Part shown: positions 51,084 through 61,651 of the stretch, piece by piece
Numbering within the stretch: the stretch's first letter is position 1
How the letters are laid out: the number at the start of each line of letters is the position of its first letter
Assembly: GCF_014646915.1 (NCBI RefSeq)
Contig: NZ_BMOE01000016.1
Coordinates: 1 to 64,000 of the forward strand
Direction: 5' to 3'
DNA from: Deinococcus aquiradiocola
GTDB taxonomy: Bacteria > Deinococcota > Deinococci > Deinococcales > Deinococcaceae
Length of the DNA stretch: 64,000 nt
Notes under the pieces: generated by a model
Told to the model about the DNA's origin: nothing
The model's input: only the letters and a program-made list of their open reading frames with translations
Databases searched by the model: none
Made by a program: the position numbers and the translations under genes

Positions 51084-51112
51084 TTGACGTCCCGCGCCCC
51101 GCTCCCTATACT
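51084..51112 (+). promoter_or_regulatory. Promoter of tRNA-Lys, TTGACG-17-TATACT
   Basis: TTGACG (51084-51089) and TATACT (51107-51112), 17 bp apart, 20 bp before the tRNA 5' end. Confidence 0.8.
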
Positions 51113-51132
51113 TGCTGGCGCTCCGCAACCGC

Positions 51133-51208
<76 letters not shown>

Positions 51209-51253
51209 TCTTCACCCCCGTCTTCTGGCGGGGGTGTCGTCGTGTGTGGGGTG

Positions 51254-53572
51254 TCAGCCGAGGCCGCGTGGGCTGATGTCGACGCGGACGCGGGCGGCGA
51301 AGCGGCGGTCGAGGGCGCTGAGGAGTTCGTCGAGTCGGGTTTCGTTGCGGGTGCGGAGCAGCAGCTGGTGCGGGTACGTGCCGCGCACGCGGGCGAGGGG
51401 GCTGGGGGCGGGGCCGAGGACTTCGTGCGTGGTGGCGCCCGCGCCGTGGAGGGTGTCGGCGACGTCCTGTGCGGCGATGGCGGCGCGTTGCTGGTCGCGG
51501 GCGCTGATTTCGATGTACGTCAGGAGGCGGTGGGGGGGGTAGCCGAGGTCTTCGCGGGCGCGGACTTCGAGGGCCGGGTAGTACGCGGCGTCCTGTCCGG
51601 CCTGCAGGCAGCTGAGGGCGGGGTGGGTGGGCTGGAAGGTCTGCACGACGGTGAGGGGGGCGCGGGCGGGGTGCCAGGCGACGAGTTGCCGCAGCAGGCG
51701 GTGGTAGCGTTCTCCGGCGCGGAAGTCGGAGATGTTGAGCCAGGTGTCGGCGAGCGTCACGCCGATCAGGGCGAGGTCGGGGGGCGCGTCGAGGGACAGG
51801 AGGGCCTGCGTGCCGACCACGACGCCGCTCTCGCCGCGCTGGATGGCGCTCAGGTCGTCCTGCTGGTCGCGGTCGTGGCGGTAGACGGGCATGCCGGGAA
51901 GGAGTTTGCGGACTTCCTGCACGATCCATTCGGTGCCGGGGCCGCGGGCCTGCCACATGGGGTCGCCGCATTCGTCGCAGCGGTCGGGGATGGCGGTTTC
52001 GTGGCCGCACTGGTGGCAGTGCAGGGCGCGGCGTTCCTGGTGGAAGCGCAGGGGCACGTCGCAGTTGGGGCAGCCGGGCGTGTGCTGGCAGGACGAGCAG
52101 CGCAGCAGGGCGGAGTACCCGCGCCGGGGGGCGAGCAGGACGGCCTGTCGGCCGCGTTCCTGCACCTGCCGCAGGACGCGGGCGAGGTCGTGGGAGAGGG
52201 GGTAGCCGAGGTCGCCGGGTTTCAGGTGGGGGCTGCTGAGCGGCCCGAGCTGCGGCTGTTCGGGCGGGGCGCTGTAGTCGACGACGTGCAGCCGCATGGC
52301 GGGCGGGGGGAGGACTTCGCCGGGGTGGGTGAGGGTTTCGGCGGCGGGCACGCAGCCGAGGATGGCGAGGGGCGTGACGGGGTGGGCGGCGGCGAGGCGC
52401 GTGACGAGTTCCGGGATGAAGGCGCGCGAGCCGCTCAGGAGTTTGTGGGCGTCGCTGGCCTCTTCGAGCAGGACGATCAGGCCGAGGTCCGGGTGGGGCG
52501 CGCCGAGCGCGAGGGCGCTGCCGACGATCAGGCCCGCTTCGCCGCTGCGGATGAGGTTCCAGGCGTGTTCGCGCTGGGCGGCGTTCAGGGTGCCGCTGAA
52601 GCACACGGCGCGCGTGCCTTCGGCGTGCGCGAGGGGCGAGAGGTCGTCCCAGGCGTGCCGGAGGGTGGCGGCGTCGGGCGCGAGGACGAGCACGCCGCGC
52701 CCGAGGGACAGCAGGCGGCGCACGCGTGGCGCGAGGCGCGCGTGGCGTTCGGCGCTGCGGCCGCCGTGCAGTCGCCAGACGGGTTCCTGCGGGAGGGTGT
52801 CGGGGAGGGGGCGTGGGGGGCGCGTGGCGGGGGCGGGCAGGTCGGGTGGCGCTGCGGGCTGCTGGACGCTGGCGGCCCAGCCGCGCGCGAGGACCTGCGC
52901 GACGACGCTGGCGCTGACGCCCGCGCGGGTCGCCCATTCGCCCTGTCCGCCGAGCGGGCCGTGGTCGTGCAGGGTCTGCCACGCGTCCTGCTGGCGGCGG
53001 GTGAGGGCCTGTCGTCCTGCCGTGAGGGCGACGTAGCCGGTGGTGGTGCGCGGGGCGGGCGTGAAGCGTTCGTCGAGCAGGCCCTGTTCGCGGATGGCGT
53101 CCAGCAGGGGCGCGCCGAAGGTGCTGGCGTCCGTCCAGTCGGGGCCGGGCGTGCGCGGTCCGAAGAGGGTCAGGTCGCTGCCCGGTACGGCGCGCGCCTC
53201 GTGGTGCGTGCGGGCTTCCCAGCCGACGCCGAGCAGGTCCGAGAACAGCAGGCCGAGCGGCGTTCGGGCCAGCCTGGACAGGCCGCACAGCGCCGTGACG
53301 AAGGCGGGGTTGACCCAGGGGGTGTCGTCGAGGACGTGCACGGTTTCGCGCAGGCGGTGCGTGCCGCGCGCCTCGGCGGGGCCGATCACGATGCCGACCG
53401 TGAGTTCGCCGCGCCACGGGACGAGCACGCGGTGCCCGACGGGAGGGCTGGCGTGCGGGTGGCCGTGTGGCGGCAGGAAGTCGTAGGCGGGGACGGGGAG
53501 CGGGAGGGCCACCTGCCAGGGGTGCGGCGCGCCGGGTGGCGGGGCGGGGTGAGGGGGCGGCGGGGCGGACAT
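51254..53572 (-). CDS. priA: Primosomal protein PriA, ATPase motifs lost (pseudohelicase)
   Basis: 772 aa. The N-terminal DNA-binding domain and eight zinc-binding cysteines (CSSCQHTPGCPNC, CHQCGHETAIPDRCDEC) are kept, as is the C-terminal domain. The helicase motifs are not. Where PriA has the Walker A GVTGSGKTE, this protein has LHGGRSAERH before LVLAPDAAT. The DEEH box reads LEEA in LIVLLEEASDAHK; LGSATPS reads LGCVPAA. It should bind forks without unwinding. PriA of D. radiodurans is reported to be a pseudohelicase. ATG 8 nt after CATACT. Confidence 0.9.
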   Translation of the reverse strand: MSAPPPPHPAPPPGAPHPWQVALPLPVPAYDFLPPHGHPHASPPVGHRVLVPWRGELTVGIVIGPAEARGTHRLRETVHVLDDTPWVNPAFVTALCGLSRLARTPLGLLFSDLLGVGWEARTHHEARAVPGSDLTLFGPRTPGPDWTDASTFGAPLLDAIREQGLLDERFTPAPRTTTGYVALTAGRQALTRRQQDAWQTLHDHGPLGGQGEWATRAGVSASVVAQVLARGWAASVQQPAAPPDLPAPATRPPRPLPDTLPQEPVWRLHGGRSAERHARLAPRVRRLLSLGRGVLVLAPDAATLRHAWDDLSPLAHAEGTRAVCFSGTLNAAQREHAWNLIRSGEAGLIVGSALALGAPHPDLGLIVLLEEASDAHKLLSGSRAFIPELVTRLAAAHPVTPLAILGCVPAAETLTHPGEVLPPPAMRLHVVDYSAPPEQPQLGPLSSPHLKPGDLGYPLSHDLARVLRQVQERGRQAVLLAPRRGYSALLRCSSCQHTPGCPNCDVPLRFHQERRALHCHQCGHETAIPDRCDECGDPMWQARGPGTEWIVQEVRKLLPGMPVYRHDRDQQDDLSAIQRGESGVVVGTQALLSLDAPPDLALIGVTLADTWLNISDFRAGERYHRLLRQLVAWHPARAPLTVVQTFQPTHPALSCLQAGQDAAYYPALEVRAREDLGYPPHRLLTYIEISARDQQRAAIAAQDVADTLHGAGATTHEVLGPAPSPLARVRGTYPHQLLLRTRNETRLDELLSALDRRFAARVRVDISPRGLG

Positions 53573-53681
53573 GCCGGGTCAGTATGCCGTGGGGGTGCCC
53601 TGCGGAAGGTGACGCCCGGGGTGCGGCGGGGGAGGCGGGTGTGGTGGGGGGTGGGCGCTCGCATCGGTTTCGGTTATCGGG

Positions 53682-53716
53682 TATACTCTGCCCGGATGGT
53701 TACGTTAAGAGCAGAA
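53682..53716 (+). promoter_or_regulatory. Promoter of ligT-recA with RDRM-like palindrome
   Basis: TATACT at 53682-53687 is followed by an ATG at 53696. TTACGTTAAGAGCAGAA (53700-53716) matches 10 of 17 positions of the Deinococcus radiation/desiccation response motif, the operator of repressor DdrO cleaved by IrrE/PprI. Location just after the -10 box of recA's operon is as expected. Confidence 0.5.
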
Positions 53717-53737
53717 CAATTCGGGGCAGCGGCATGA
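53696..53737 (+). CDS. 13-codon leaderless upstream ORF before ligT
   Basis: ATG at 53696, 8 nt after the -10 box, opens [13 protein letters not shown] and stops at TGA 53735-53737, overlapping the ligase ATG (53734) as ATGA. Codons are less GC-rich than nearby genes because the RDRM-like site lies inside. It could deliver ribosomes to the ligase start, since that start has no good Shine-Dalgarno. Expression is inferred. Confidence 0.45.
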   Translation: MVTLRAEQFGAAA

Positions 53738-54517
53738 CCCGCTCCCAGACAGGCAGGCAGGCGGGCCGCAAGCCTGCCCCCACCGCCGGAGGCCGGGCCG
53801 ACAGCGGTCAGCCCGGCAGCGGTGCGGCCAGCGCAGGAGCCGGAAAGGGCCAGGGCAGCAAGAGCAAGGGCGGCAAGGGCGCAGGCGGCAGCACCCAGGG
53901 CCGCCCCGCCGCGCCCGCCCGTGAACGCACCCTGCGGCTGTTCTTCGGCCTGAAACTCCCCGAGACGACCAGCCAGGACCTCGTGGCCGCGCAGGCGAAA
54001 CTCACCAGCAACTGGCGGCGCGTCGACCCCGACCAGCTGCACGTCACGCTCGCGTACCTGCCCGGCGTGCCGGAAGGCAAGGTCGCCGCCCTGCGCGACC
54101 TCGGAAAACGCCTCGCCGCCGAGGCCGCCCCCATGACGCTGCGCCTGCGCGGCACCGGCTACCACCCCAACGTCGGCACGCCCCGCGTGTGGTTCGTGAA
54201 GGTCGAAGGCGACGGACTCAGCGAACTCGCCGCGCGCCTCGCCGCCGAACTGGACGCGCTCGGCTTTCCCGTCGAGGGGAAATTCCAGCCGCACGTCACC
54301 CTGGCCCGCAAGAAAGGCCCCGCCCCGCGCCTCCCGCCCCTCACGTTCACGCAGGACTGGTCCGCCACGCAGATGCACCTCATCCACACCTTCCTGCCGC
54401 GCGACAAGACCGGCCCCATCTACGACACCGTGAGCCGCTTCCCCCTCACCGGCAGCGCCCCACTCCCCGCCCCCACCCCCACCGCGACGACGGCGCAGCT
54501 CCCCCAGGAGGACGACC

Positions 54518-54525
<8 letters not shown>
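53734..54525 (+). CDS. thpR: 2'-5' RNA ligase family protein (LigT/ThpR)
   Basis: 263 aa. A disordered Gly/Ser/Lys-rich N-terminus (residues 1-60) precedes a 2H phosphoesterase domain with both histidine motifs, H103 in HVTLAYL and H187 in HVTLARK. RNA 2',3'-cyclic phosphodiesterase activity is expected. In Deinococcus the gene precedes recA. Its TAA overlaps the recA start by 8 bp. The cinA gene that usually leads this operon is not present upstream. Confidence 0.9.
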
Positions 54526-55621
<1,096 letters not shown>

Positions 55622-55624
<3 letters not shown>

Positions 55625-55776
55625 GCCGGATTCCGGTCCACCACCTGAGACCAGACTGAGCTGAACTTCTGGCGTTCAGCCGAGCGAAGCGGGCACCAAC
55701 AGACACGGTCTGGAGGAGATGGAGAGGCTGCCGGAACCAGCACCGGCAGCCCCGGAACCGGATCAGAACCGTACGA
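55622..55776. repeat. Stop-associated structured repeat, copy F (reverse orientation)
   Basis: 155 bp beginning TGAGCCGG with the recA stop codon and ending TCAGAACCGTACGA. Read on the minus strand it has the same order of blocks as copies B-D: GGCTGCCGG...CCGGCAGCC stem, a CCATCTCCTCCAGACCG block, and GCTGAAC...GTTCAGC. Confidence 0.8.
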
Positions 55777-55836
55777 CCTGACGGTCCACCCGCGCTGACG
55801 GAATTCGGCCCTTCCCGCCGCGCGTGCTGTCCCGGA

Positions 55837-55871
55837 CGTGCCCGGTCTCACCCCGCGTGAGGCCGGGCACG
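55837..55871. terminator. Hairpin between recA repeat and thiolase
   Basis: CGTGCCCGG(T)CTCAC and GTGAGGCCGGGCACG pair almost completely around CCCGC. Possible terminator upstream of the thiolase promoter (TAGACT at 55923-55928). Confidence 0.5.
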
Positions 55872-56028
55872 GTTCGTTCTGCCGTTCCGCCGCCCGTCCG
55901 GACGCGCGGGGCGCGGTGGGGCTAGACTGCAGGCCGTTCCGCCCGTCCCGGCCGGACTCCGCACCACCCGGCCCGGCGCCGCCCGCGGAGGTCCGCGCCC
56001 CCGCCTGTGACCCCAAGGAGTGTGCCCC

Positions 56029-57231
56029 ATGCCCGAAGCTGTGATCGTGTCCGCTGCCCGTACCCCCGTCGGCCGTTACGGGGGCGGCCTGAGCAGCGTC
56101 CGCCCCGACGACCTCGGGGCCGTGGCGCTCCGCGAGGCCCTCGCCCGCAGCGGCCTCGACCCGGCCGTCATCGAGGACGTGTACATGGGCTGCGCGAACC
56201 AGGCGGGCGAGGACAACCGCAACGTGTCCCGCATGAGCCTGCTGCTCGCGGGCCTGCCGTTCACCGTGCCGGGCGCGACCATCAACCGCCTGTGCGGCAG
56301 CGGCCTGGACGCCGTGAACACCGCCGTCAAGGGCATCCTGAGCGGCGAGGGGCACGCGTACCTCGCGGGCGGCGTGGAAAGCATGAGCCGCGCGCCGCTC
56401 GTGCAGGCCAAACCCGAGAAGGCCTTCCAGAACGGCAACCAGACCCTCTACGACACCACGCTCGGCTGGCGGTTCGTGAACCCCCGCATGCGCGAGATGT
56501 ACGGCGTGGACGCCATGGGCGAGACGGCCGAGAACCTCGCCGAGGAGTACGGCATCTCGCGGGAAGCGCAGGACGCCTTCGCACTGCACAGTCACCGCAA
56601 GGCCGTCGCCGCGCAGCAGGGCGGGCACTTCGACGCCGAGATCGTGCCGGTGGACGTGCCGGGCCGCAAAGGGACCGTGACCGTGAACCGCGACGAGGGG
56701 CCGCGCCCCGACACCACCCCGGAAGCGCTCGCCCTGCTGAAGCCGGTGTTCCGCGGGGGCGGCAGCGTCACGGCGGGCAACAGCAGCAGCCTCAACGACG
56801 GAGCGGCCGCGCTGGCCATCGTGAGCCGCGCGTTCGCGCAGGCGCACGGCCTGACGGTCCTGGCGCGCGTCCGGTCCTTCGCGGTGGCGGGCGTCCCGCC
56901 GCGCGTGATGGGGATCGGGCCGGTCCCCGCCACCCGCAAGGCCCTGGAGCGGGCCGGGCTGAGCATGACGGACCTGCACCGCATCGAGCTGAACGAGGCG
57001 TTCGCGGCGCAGGCGCTCGCCGTGCTGCACGACCTGAACACCGCGCCGGACGACGAGCGCCTCAACCCGTCCGGCGGGGCCATCGCCATCGGGCACCCGC
57101 TCGGCGGGAGCGGCGCGCGCATCCTCACCACGCTGCTGTACGGCCTGGAACGCTCCGGCGGCACGCTCGGCCTCGCCACCATGTGCATCGGGGTGGGGCA
57201 GGGCATCGCCACCATCATCGAACGCGAGTAA
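56029..57231 (+). CDS. Thiolase (acetyl-CoA C-acetyltransferase type)
   Basis: 400 aa. Nucleophile C89 in [27 protein letters not shown] (His) and [11 protein letters not shown] (second Cys) are intact. Condenses or cleaves acetoacetyl- or 3-ketoacyl-CoA. Has a leader of about 95 nt with AAGGAG 9 nt before the ATG, so it is conventionally translated. Confidence 0.94.
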   Translation: MPEAVIVSAARTPVGRYGGGLSSVRPDDLGAVALREALARSGLDPAVIEDVYMGCANQAGEDNRNVSRMSLLLAGLPFTVPGATINRLCGSGLDAVNTAVKGILSGEGHAYLAGGVESMSRAPLVQAKPEKAFQNGNQTLYDTTLGWRFVNPRMREMYGVDAMGETAENLAEEYGISREAQDAFALHSHRKAVAAQQGGHFDAEIVPVDVPGRKGTVTVNRDEGPRPDTTPEALALLKPVFRGGGSVTAGNSSSLNDGAAALAIVSRAFAQAHGLTVLARVRSFAVAGVPPRVMGIGPVPATRKALERAGLSMTDLHRIELNEAFAAQALAVLHDLNTAPDDERLNPSGGAIAIGHPLGGSGARILTTLLYGLERSGGTLGLATMCIGVGQGIATIIERE

Positions 57232-57280
57232 CGCAGAACGCAGCGTCCCGGACGCGAGTCACGCCCGGCATACTGGGAGC

Positions 57281-58249
57281 GTGCCGTCCGTCCAGGATCC
57301 CGAGATGCCGCGCGCGTGGAGCGTATGGCGGCAGTTGCGTGCCGCTGGCCGCGCGCCCAGACGGCAGTTCATGCCGCCTGAATTCCTGGAGACCCTGATC
57401 GCGGGCGCCGAGGCGCTCGTGCAGGTGCAGGACGCGCCGGAACTGCCGTGGGCGCTGGCGGAGGCCGTGCACGACCCCGCGTACCTGCAGCGCTGGCGGT
57501 CCGGTGACGTGACGCGCGCCGAGGAGCGCGCGATGGGGTTCGCGTGGGACGCCAGCATCGCGCGGCGCGGCCTGCTGTCGTGCGGCGCGACGCTCGCCGC
57601 GACCCGCGACGCGCTGCAGGGCGGGTGGGGCCTGAACCTGGGCGGCGGCACGCACCACGCGTACCGGGAGCACGCCGAGGGCTTCAGTTTCCTGAACGAC
57701 GTGGTGATCGCGGCCAGCTGGGCGAGACGCGAGGGCCTCGCGGCGCGGGTGGCGGTGCTGGACCTGGACGTGCATCAGGGCAACGGGACGGCCAGCATGC
57801 TGGCGGGGCAGGCGTGGGCGCTGCCGGTCAGCCTGCACGGGGCGAGCAACTACCCCTTCGTGAAGGAGGAGGCGGGCGTGAACGTGCCCCTGCCGGACGG
57901 GACGGGTGACGACGCGTACCTCGCGGCGCTGGAGGACGAGGCGTTCCCGGCCGTGCGGGCGTTCGGGCCGGACCTGCTGTTCGTGCTGGCGGGTGCGGAC
58001 GTGCTGGCAGGCGATCAGCTGGGGCGGCTCGCGCTGACGCCGGAAGGCGTGCGGGAACGCGACCGGCGCGCGTACGCCCTGGCGGGCGAGCTGCGCGTGC
58101 CGTGCGTGACCGTCATGGCGGGCGGCTACCACCGTGACCCGCAGCGGACCGTCGAGGTGCGGCTGAGCACCGTGCGCGAGTGGGTGGCGGCCGCCGGGGC
58201 AGCTGCACCTTTCGGAGGACGCGGCGCGCCCCCCGGCTCCGTACCCTGA
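57281..58249 (+). CDS. Histone-deacetylase-family (arginase-fold) hydrolase
   Basis: 322 aa. LGGGTHHAYREHAEGFSFLNDVVIAA (catalytic His pair), LDLDVHQGNGTASML (zinc Asp/His) and the HDAC-type AGADVLAGDQLGRLALT. Substrates in bacteria are acetylated polyamines, acetoin-related compounds or proteins. GTG start 6 nt after CATACT (57269-57274), a leaderless GTG. Its stop lies within the -10 box of the next gene. Confidence 0.88.
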   Translation: MPSVQDPEMPRAWSVWRQLRAAGRAPRRQFMPPEFLETLIAGAEALVQVQDAPELPWALAEAVHDPAYLQRWRSGDVTRAEERAMGFAWDASIARRGLLSCGATLAATRDALQGGWGLNLGGGTHHAYREHAEGFSFLNDVVIAASWARREGLAARVAVLDLDVHQGNGTASMLAGQAWALPVSLHGASNYPFVKEEAGVNVPLPDGTGDDAYLAALEDEAFPAVRAFGPDLLFVLAGADVLAGDQLGRLALTPEGVRERDRRAYALAGELRVPCVTVMAGGYHRDPQRTVEVRLSTVREWVAAAGAAAPFGGRGAPPGSVP

Positions 58250-58253
58250 ACGC

Positions 58254-60056
58254 ATGACCCGGACCTTCCTGACCTCACCGCCGCCCTCCACGTCCGGCGT
58301 GACGGGCGAACCCCGCCCGCCGCGCGGGTACTTCGGCGAGCTGTGGCACCCCGCCACGTACCGGCACCTCGCGTACCACCTGCTGAGCGTGCCGCTCGCG
58401 CTGCTGTACTTCACGGTCATCAGCGTGCTGCTGTCCTTCGGGGCGGGCCTGCTGGTGGTGGTGGTGGGCGCCGCGTTCCTGCTGCTGCTGCTGCTGGTCG
58501 CGCAGGCCTTCGCGGAGCTGGAGCGCGTGCTGGGCGAGGCGCTGCTCGACGTGACCCTGCCGCGCCCGCGCCGCCCGCTGCGGTCGTCCGGCGTGTGGGA
58601 TTGGGCCGTGAAGACCGTCACGGACGCGCAGACGTACAAGACGGCGCTGTACCTGCTGCTGAAGCTGCCGTTCAGCCTCGTGGCGTTCACGCTCACGGTG
58701 ACGCTGGTGCTGCCGGGCGTGGCGCTCGTGGTGGGGAGCGTCCTGCCGTCCGGCTTCTGGAGTGGCCTGGACGGCCTGCAGCTGGCGGTGGGCGGGCTGG
58801 GCGTGCGGGCGCTGCTGGGCGTGGCGGGCGTGGGCCTCACGGTGCTGGGCGTGGCCGTGCAGAACCTGCTGGGGCGCGCGTGGGCCTTCGTGACGGTGCA
58901 GCTCCTCACGGACGCGGACGGGTCGCAGTCCGCGCGGCGCGAGGCGGAAGCGCTCGGGCGGGGCGCGCAGGCCATTCCGTACACGGTGGACCCGCAGGAC
59001 ACGCTGCGCCTGCTGCTGGCGCGCGGCCTGGACGCCAGCGCCGCATGCCGCGCCGAGGTCGTCACGCCGGACCTGCACCTCACGCTCGGCGAGGACCGGC
59101 CCGCGCCGGACGGGACCGGCGCGGCAGGCCGCGCGCTGCTGTATCCCCTGAACGCCGGGGAGGCGTCGCTGGGCGAGCTGAGCGTGCAGTACGACGCGCA
59201 GATGCCGCCCAGCCGACCGGAGCTGAACTTCTGGGCCGCGACGGCCGCGCAGGCCGCGACGGCCCTGAACACCGCCCGCCTGCTGCGCGAGGCCCGCGAT
59301 CACGGCAGCGAACTGGAACGCGCCCGCCTCGCGCGGGAACTGCACGACTCGGTCGCGCAGGCCCTGTACGGCCTGTCGCTCGGCACGCGCAGCGCCCGCG
59401 CCCTGCTCGACCAGGGACGCCCCGACGAGGCGCGGCGCAGCCTGGAGTACGCCGTGAACCTCGCGGACGGCGCGAGCGCCGAGATGAAGGCCCTGCTGTT
59501 CGCCCTGCGGCCCGACGCGCTGCAGGAGGGCGGGCTGGTGTCGGCCCTGGCGCGGCTCACCGAGATGCTGACCCTGCGCTACGGCCTGAACGCCACGCTG
59601 GACGCGCTGCACGAGCCGTCCCTGCCGGAGGAGACGCTCGGCGCGCTGTACCGCATCGCGCAGGAGGCGTCGCACAATGCCGTGAAGCACGCGCGCGGCG
59701 CGACGCGGGTCGCGGTGAGCCTCGTGCGGTCGTCCGCGCCGGGCCGCCCGGACCGCTGGACGCTCACCGTGCAGGACGACGGGCAGGGCTTCGACCCGGA
59801 CGCCGTGCGGGGCGGCACGCTGGGCCTGCGCAGCATGCGGGAGCGCGCGGCGGGGCACGGCATGGCGTTCGCCCTGCACGCCGCGCCCGGTGAGGGCACC
59901 ACCGTCCGCGTGACGGTCGACGAGGCCGCGCCCGCCCTCTCCCCGCTGCCGGTCGCCACCGCGCCTGCACCGGCCACCTCTGCACCTGTCACTCCTGCAC
60001 CGGCCACCTCCGCTCCTGTCGCCTCCACGCCCGCCCCGACCGAGGACCCCGCATGA
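58254..60056 (+). CDS. NarL-type sensor histidine kinase with unusual membrane N-terminus
   Basis: 600 aa. About four helices in residues 40-215, a GAF-like soluble segment (about 240-340), then HisKA_3 with H364 in RLARELHDSVAQALYGLS and an HATPase (AQEASHNAVKHARGA, DDGQGFDPDAVRGGTLGLRSMRERA). The C-terminal 50 residues are a Ala/Pro/Thr/Ser tail with TSAPV repeats. ATG 6 nt after TACCCT. ATGA overlap with the next gene. Confidence 0.9.
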   Translation: MTRTFLTSPPPSTSGVTGEPRPPRGYFGELWHPATYRHLAYHLLSVPLALLYFTVISVLLSFGAGLLVVVVGAAFLLLLLLVAQAFAELERVLGEALLDVTLPRPRRPLRSSGVWDWAVKTVTDAQTYKTALYLLLKLPFSLVAFTLTVTLVLPGVALVVGSVLPSGFWSGLDGLQLAVGGLGVRALLGVAGVGLTVLGVAVQNLLGRAWAFVTVQLLTDADGSQSARREAEALGRGAQAIPYTVDPQDTLRLLLARGLDASAACRAEVVTPDLHLTLGEDRPAPDGTGAAGRALLYPLNAGEASLGELSVQYDAQMPPSRPELNFWAATAAQAATALNTARLLREARDHGSELERARLARELHDSVAQALYGLSLGTRSARALLDQGRPDEARRSLEYAVNLADGASAEMKALLFALRPDALQEGGLVSALARLTEMLTLRYGLNATLDALHEPSLPEETLGALYRIAQEASHNAVKHARGATRVAVSLVRSSAPGRPDRWTLTVQDDGQGFDPDAVRGGTLGLRSMRERAAGHGMAFALHAAPGEGTTVRVTVDEAAPALSPLPVATAPAPATSAPVTPAPATSAPVASTPAPTEDPA

Positions 60057-60946
60057 CCACCCCCACGCCGACCGCCCGTTCCGCCTCCGCGCGCTCCCTC
60101 TCGCCCCGCACTCCCTGGCCCGCGTCCGGCGTGCTGCTGCGCGTCGGGCTGAGCCTCGCCCTGCTGGCCGTGACCGTCCCCTTCCTGCACAGCCAGCTTC
60201 CACTCCTGGACGGTCACTTCGTCGGGATCGGTGCCTGGAACGCTCCCGCCCGGACAGGCGGGCCGGTGCGCGACACGTACCGCAGCGCCGCGCCCGTCAC
60301 CGCGCCCCTGAAGGTCGCCGTGACCCTCGACCTGAACGACCTGACGCTCCGCCCCGGCCCAATCGCCAGCCCCGCCACCGACGCCGACGCGCCCGCCCTG
60401 ACCGCCACCCTCAGCGGCGGTCACCCCGGAGACCGCCTGCGCGTCACCCCGGAAGGGGACCGCACGCGCCTGAAGGTCGTGACCGCCCACACGCCCCTGC
60501 ACCTGAATCCCGGCACCCTCGACCTGCGCGTCCATCCCGGCACGCCCCTCGACCTCGACCTGACGGGCAGCGGCCGTACCGTCCTCGACCTGAGCCGCAG
60601 CCCCCTGCTGGCCCTGCGCGTCCGGCAGGACCTCGGCAGCGCCCGCGTGACCTTTCCGGCGCGCGGCACGTACAGCGCCGACCTCCGCACGGACGCAGGC
60701 ACGTCCGACCTGACCTTCCCGCCCGGCACGTACACGGCCCGCGCGACCGTACACACCGACGTGGGCAGCGTCACCGTGCACGTCCCGCGCGGCGCGAACG
60801 TCCATCTGAACGCGGGCAGCGACCCGCGCGACCTGCGCCTCCCCACCGGCTTCACGCCCGGTGGGCGGACCGGGACCGGCCCCGACCTGACGCTCGACCT
60901 GAGCACCGACGCCGGCCCCATCACCGTGCAGGAGGACGCCCGGTGA
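60053..60946 (+). CDS. Membrane-anchored beta-repeat protein between kinase and regulator (LiaF/DUF4097-like)
   Basis: 297 aa. One helix (residues 26-45) and an extracytoplasmic domain of repeated strands (LDLRVHPGTPLDLDLTGSGRTVLDLS, ARVTFPARGTYSADLRTDAGTSDLTF, GSVTVHVPRGANVHLNAGS) like the toast-rack DUF4097/LiaF C-terminal domain. Lying between kinase and regulator with overlaps both sides (ATGA, GTGA), it is probably a stress-sensing partner, as LiaF is to LiaRS. Confidence 0.7.
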   Translation: MTTPTPTARSASARSLSPRTPWPASGVLLRVGLSLALLAVTVPFLHSQLPLLDGHFVGIGAWNAPARTGGPVRDTYRSAAPVTAPLKVAVTLDLNDLTLRPGPIASPATDADAPALTATLSGGHPGDRLRVTPEGDRTRLKVVTAHTPLHLNPGTLDLRVHPGTPLDLDLTGSGRTVLDLSRSPLLALRVRQDLGSARVTFPARGTYSADLRTDAGTSDLTFPPGTYTARATVHTDVGSVTVHVPRGANVHLNAGSDPRDLRLPTGFTPGGRTGTGPDLTLDLSTDAGPITVQEDAR

Positions 60947-61593
60947 CGGACGCCGCCCCCGTCCGCCTGCTGCTCGTCGACGATCACGACGTCGTCCGGC
61001 AGGGCCTGCGCATGTTCCTGAGCCTCGACCCTGAACTGCGGGTCGTGGGCGAGGCCCGCAACGGCCTGGAAGCCCTGGACCGCGCGGCGGACCTGCAGCC
61101 CGACGTGGTCGTGATGGACCTGATGATGCCCGTCATGGACGGCATCACCGCCACCCGGCACCTGCGCGCCCGCGAGCACGCCCCCGAAGTGCTGGCCCTC
61201 ACGAGCGCGCTGGAGGAACACAAGGTGAACGGCGCCATCGCGGCGGGCGCGTGCGGGTACCTGCTGAAGGACGCCGGGCCGGACATGCTGATCACCGCCA
61301 TCCGGCACGCGGCGCGCGGCGAGGTGTACCTGCATCCCGAAGCGGCCCGCCGCCTCATCCGCGAGTACCGTGGTCCCGACATGCGCGAGCACCTCACGCC
61401 GCGTGAGACGCTCACCCTGCAGCTCATCGCGCGCGGGTACGGGAACCGCCGCATGGCCGACGAGCTCGGCGTGAGCGAACCGACCGTGAAGACGCACGTC
61501 TCCCGGATGCTCGGGAAGCTGGGGCTGGAGTCGCGCACGCAGGCGGCCCTGTACGCGCTGCGGCACGGCCTCGCCACCCTGGACGAAGCCTGA
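60943..61593 (+). CDS. NarL/FixJ-family response regulator
   Basis: 216 aa. Receiver with D59 in VVVMDLMMPVMDG and K in YLLKDAG; LuxR-type helix-turn-helix LTPRETLTLQLIARGYGNRRMADELGVSEPTVKTHVSRML. GTG start overlaps the preceding stop. Cognate of the kinase at 58254. Confidence 0.93.
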   Translation: MTDAAPVRLLLVDDHDVVRQGLRMFLSLDPELRVVGEARNGLEALDRAADLQPDVVVMDLMMPVMDGITATRHLRAREHAPEVLALTSALEEHKVNGAIAAGACGYLLKDAGPDMLITAIRHAARGEVYLHPEAARRLIREYRGPDMREHLTPRETLTLQLIARGYGNRRMADELGVSEPTVKTHVSRMLGKLGLESRTQAALYALRHGLATLDEA

Positions 61594-61651
61594 ACGGACG
61601 AATTGTGAACAGACGAAGCCTGAACCGGCAGCGGGGAGCGCGGGGCGGTGC

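Noticed and set aside
51242..53737. 831-codon plus-strand open frame opposite priA
   Set aside because: Gly/Ala/Val/Glu-rich shadow; the minus strand shows the PriA zinc motif and continuous similarity.
59960..60040. Imperfect repeat at the kinase C-terminus as a mobile element
   Set aside because: In-frame Ala/Pro/Thr/Ser linker repeats; best explained as slippage within coding sequence.
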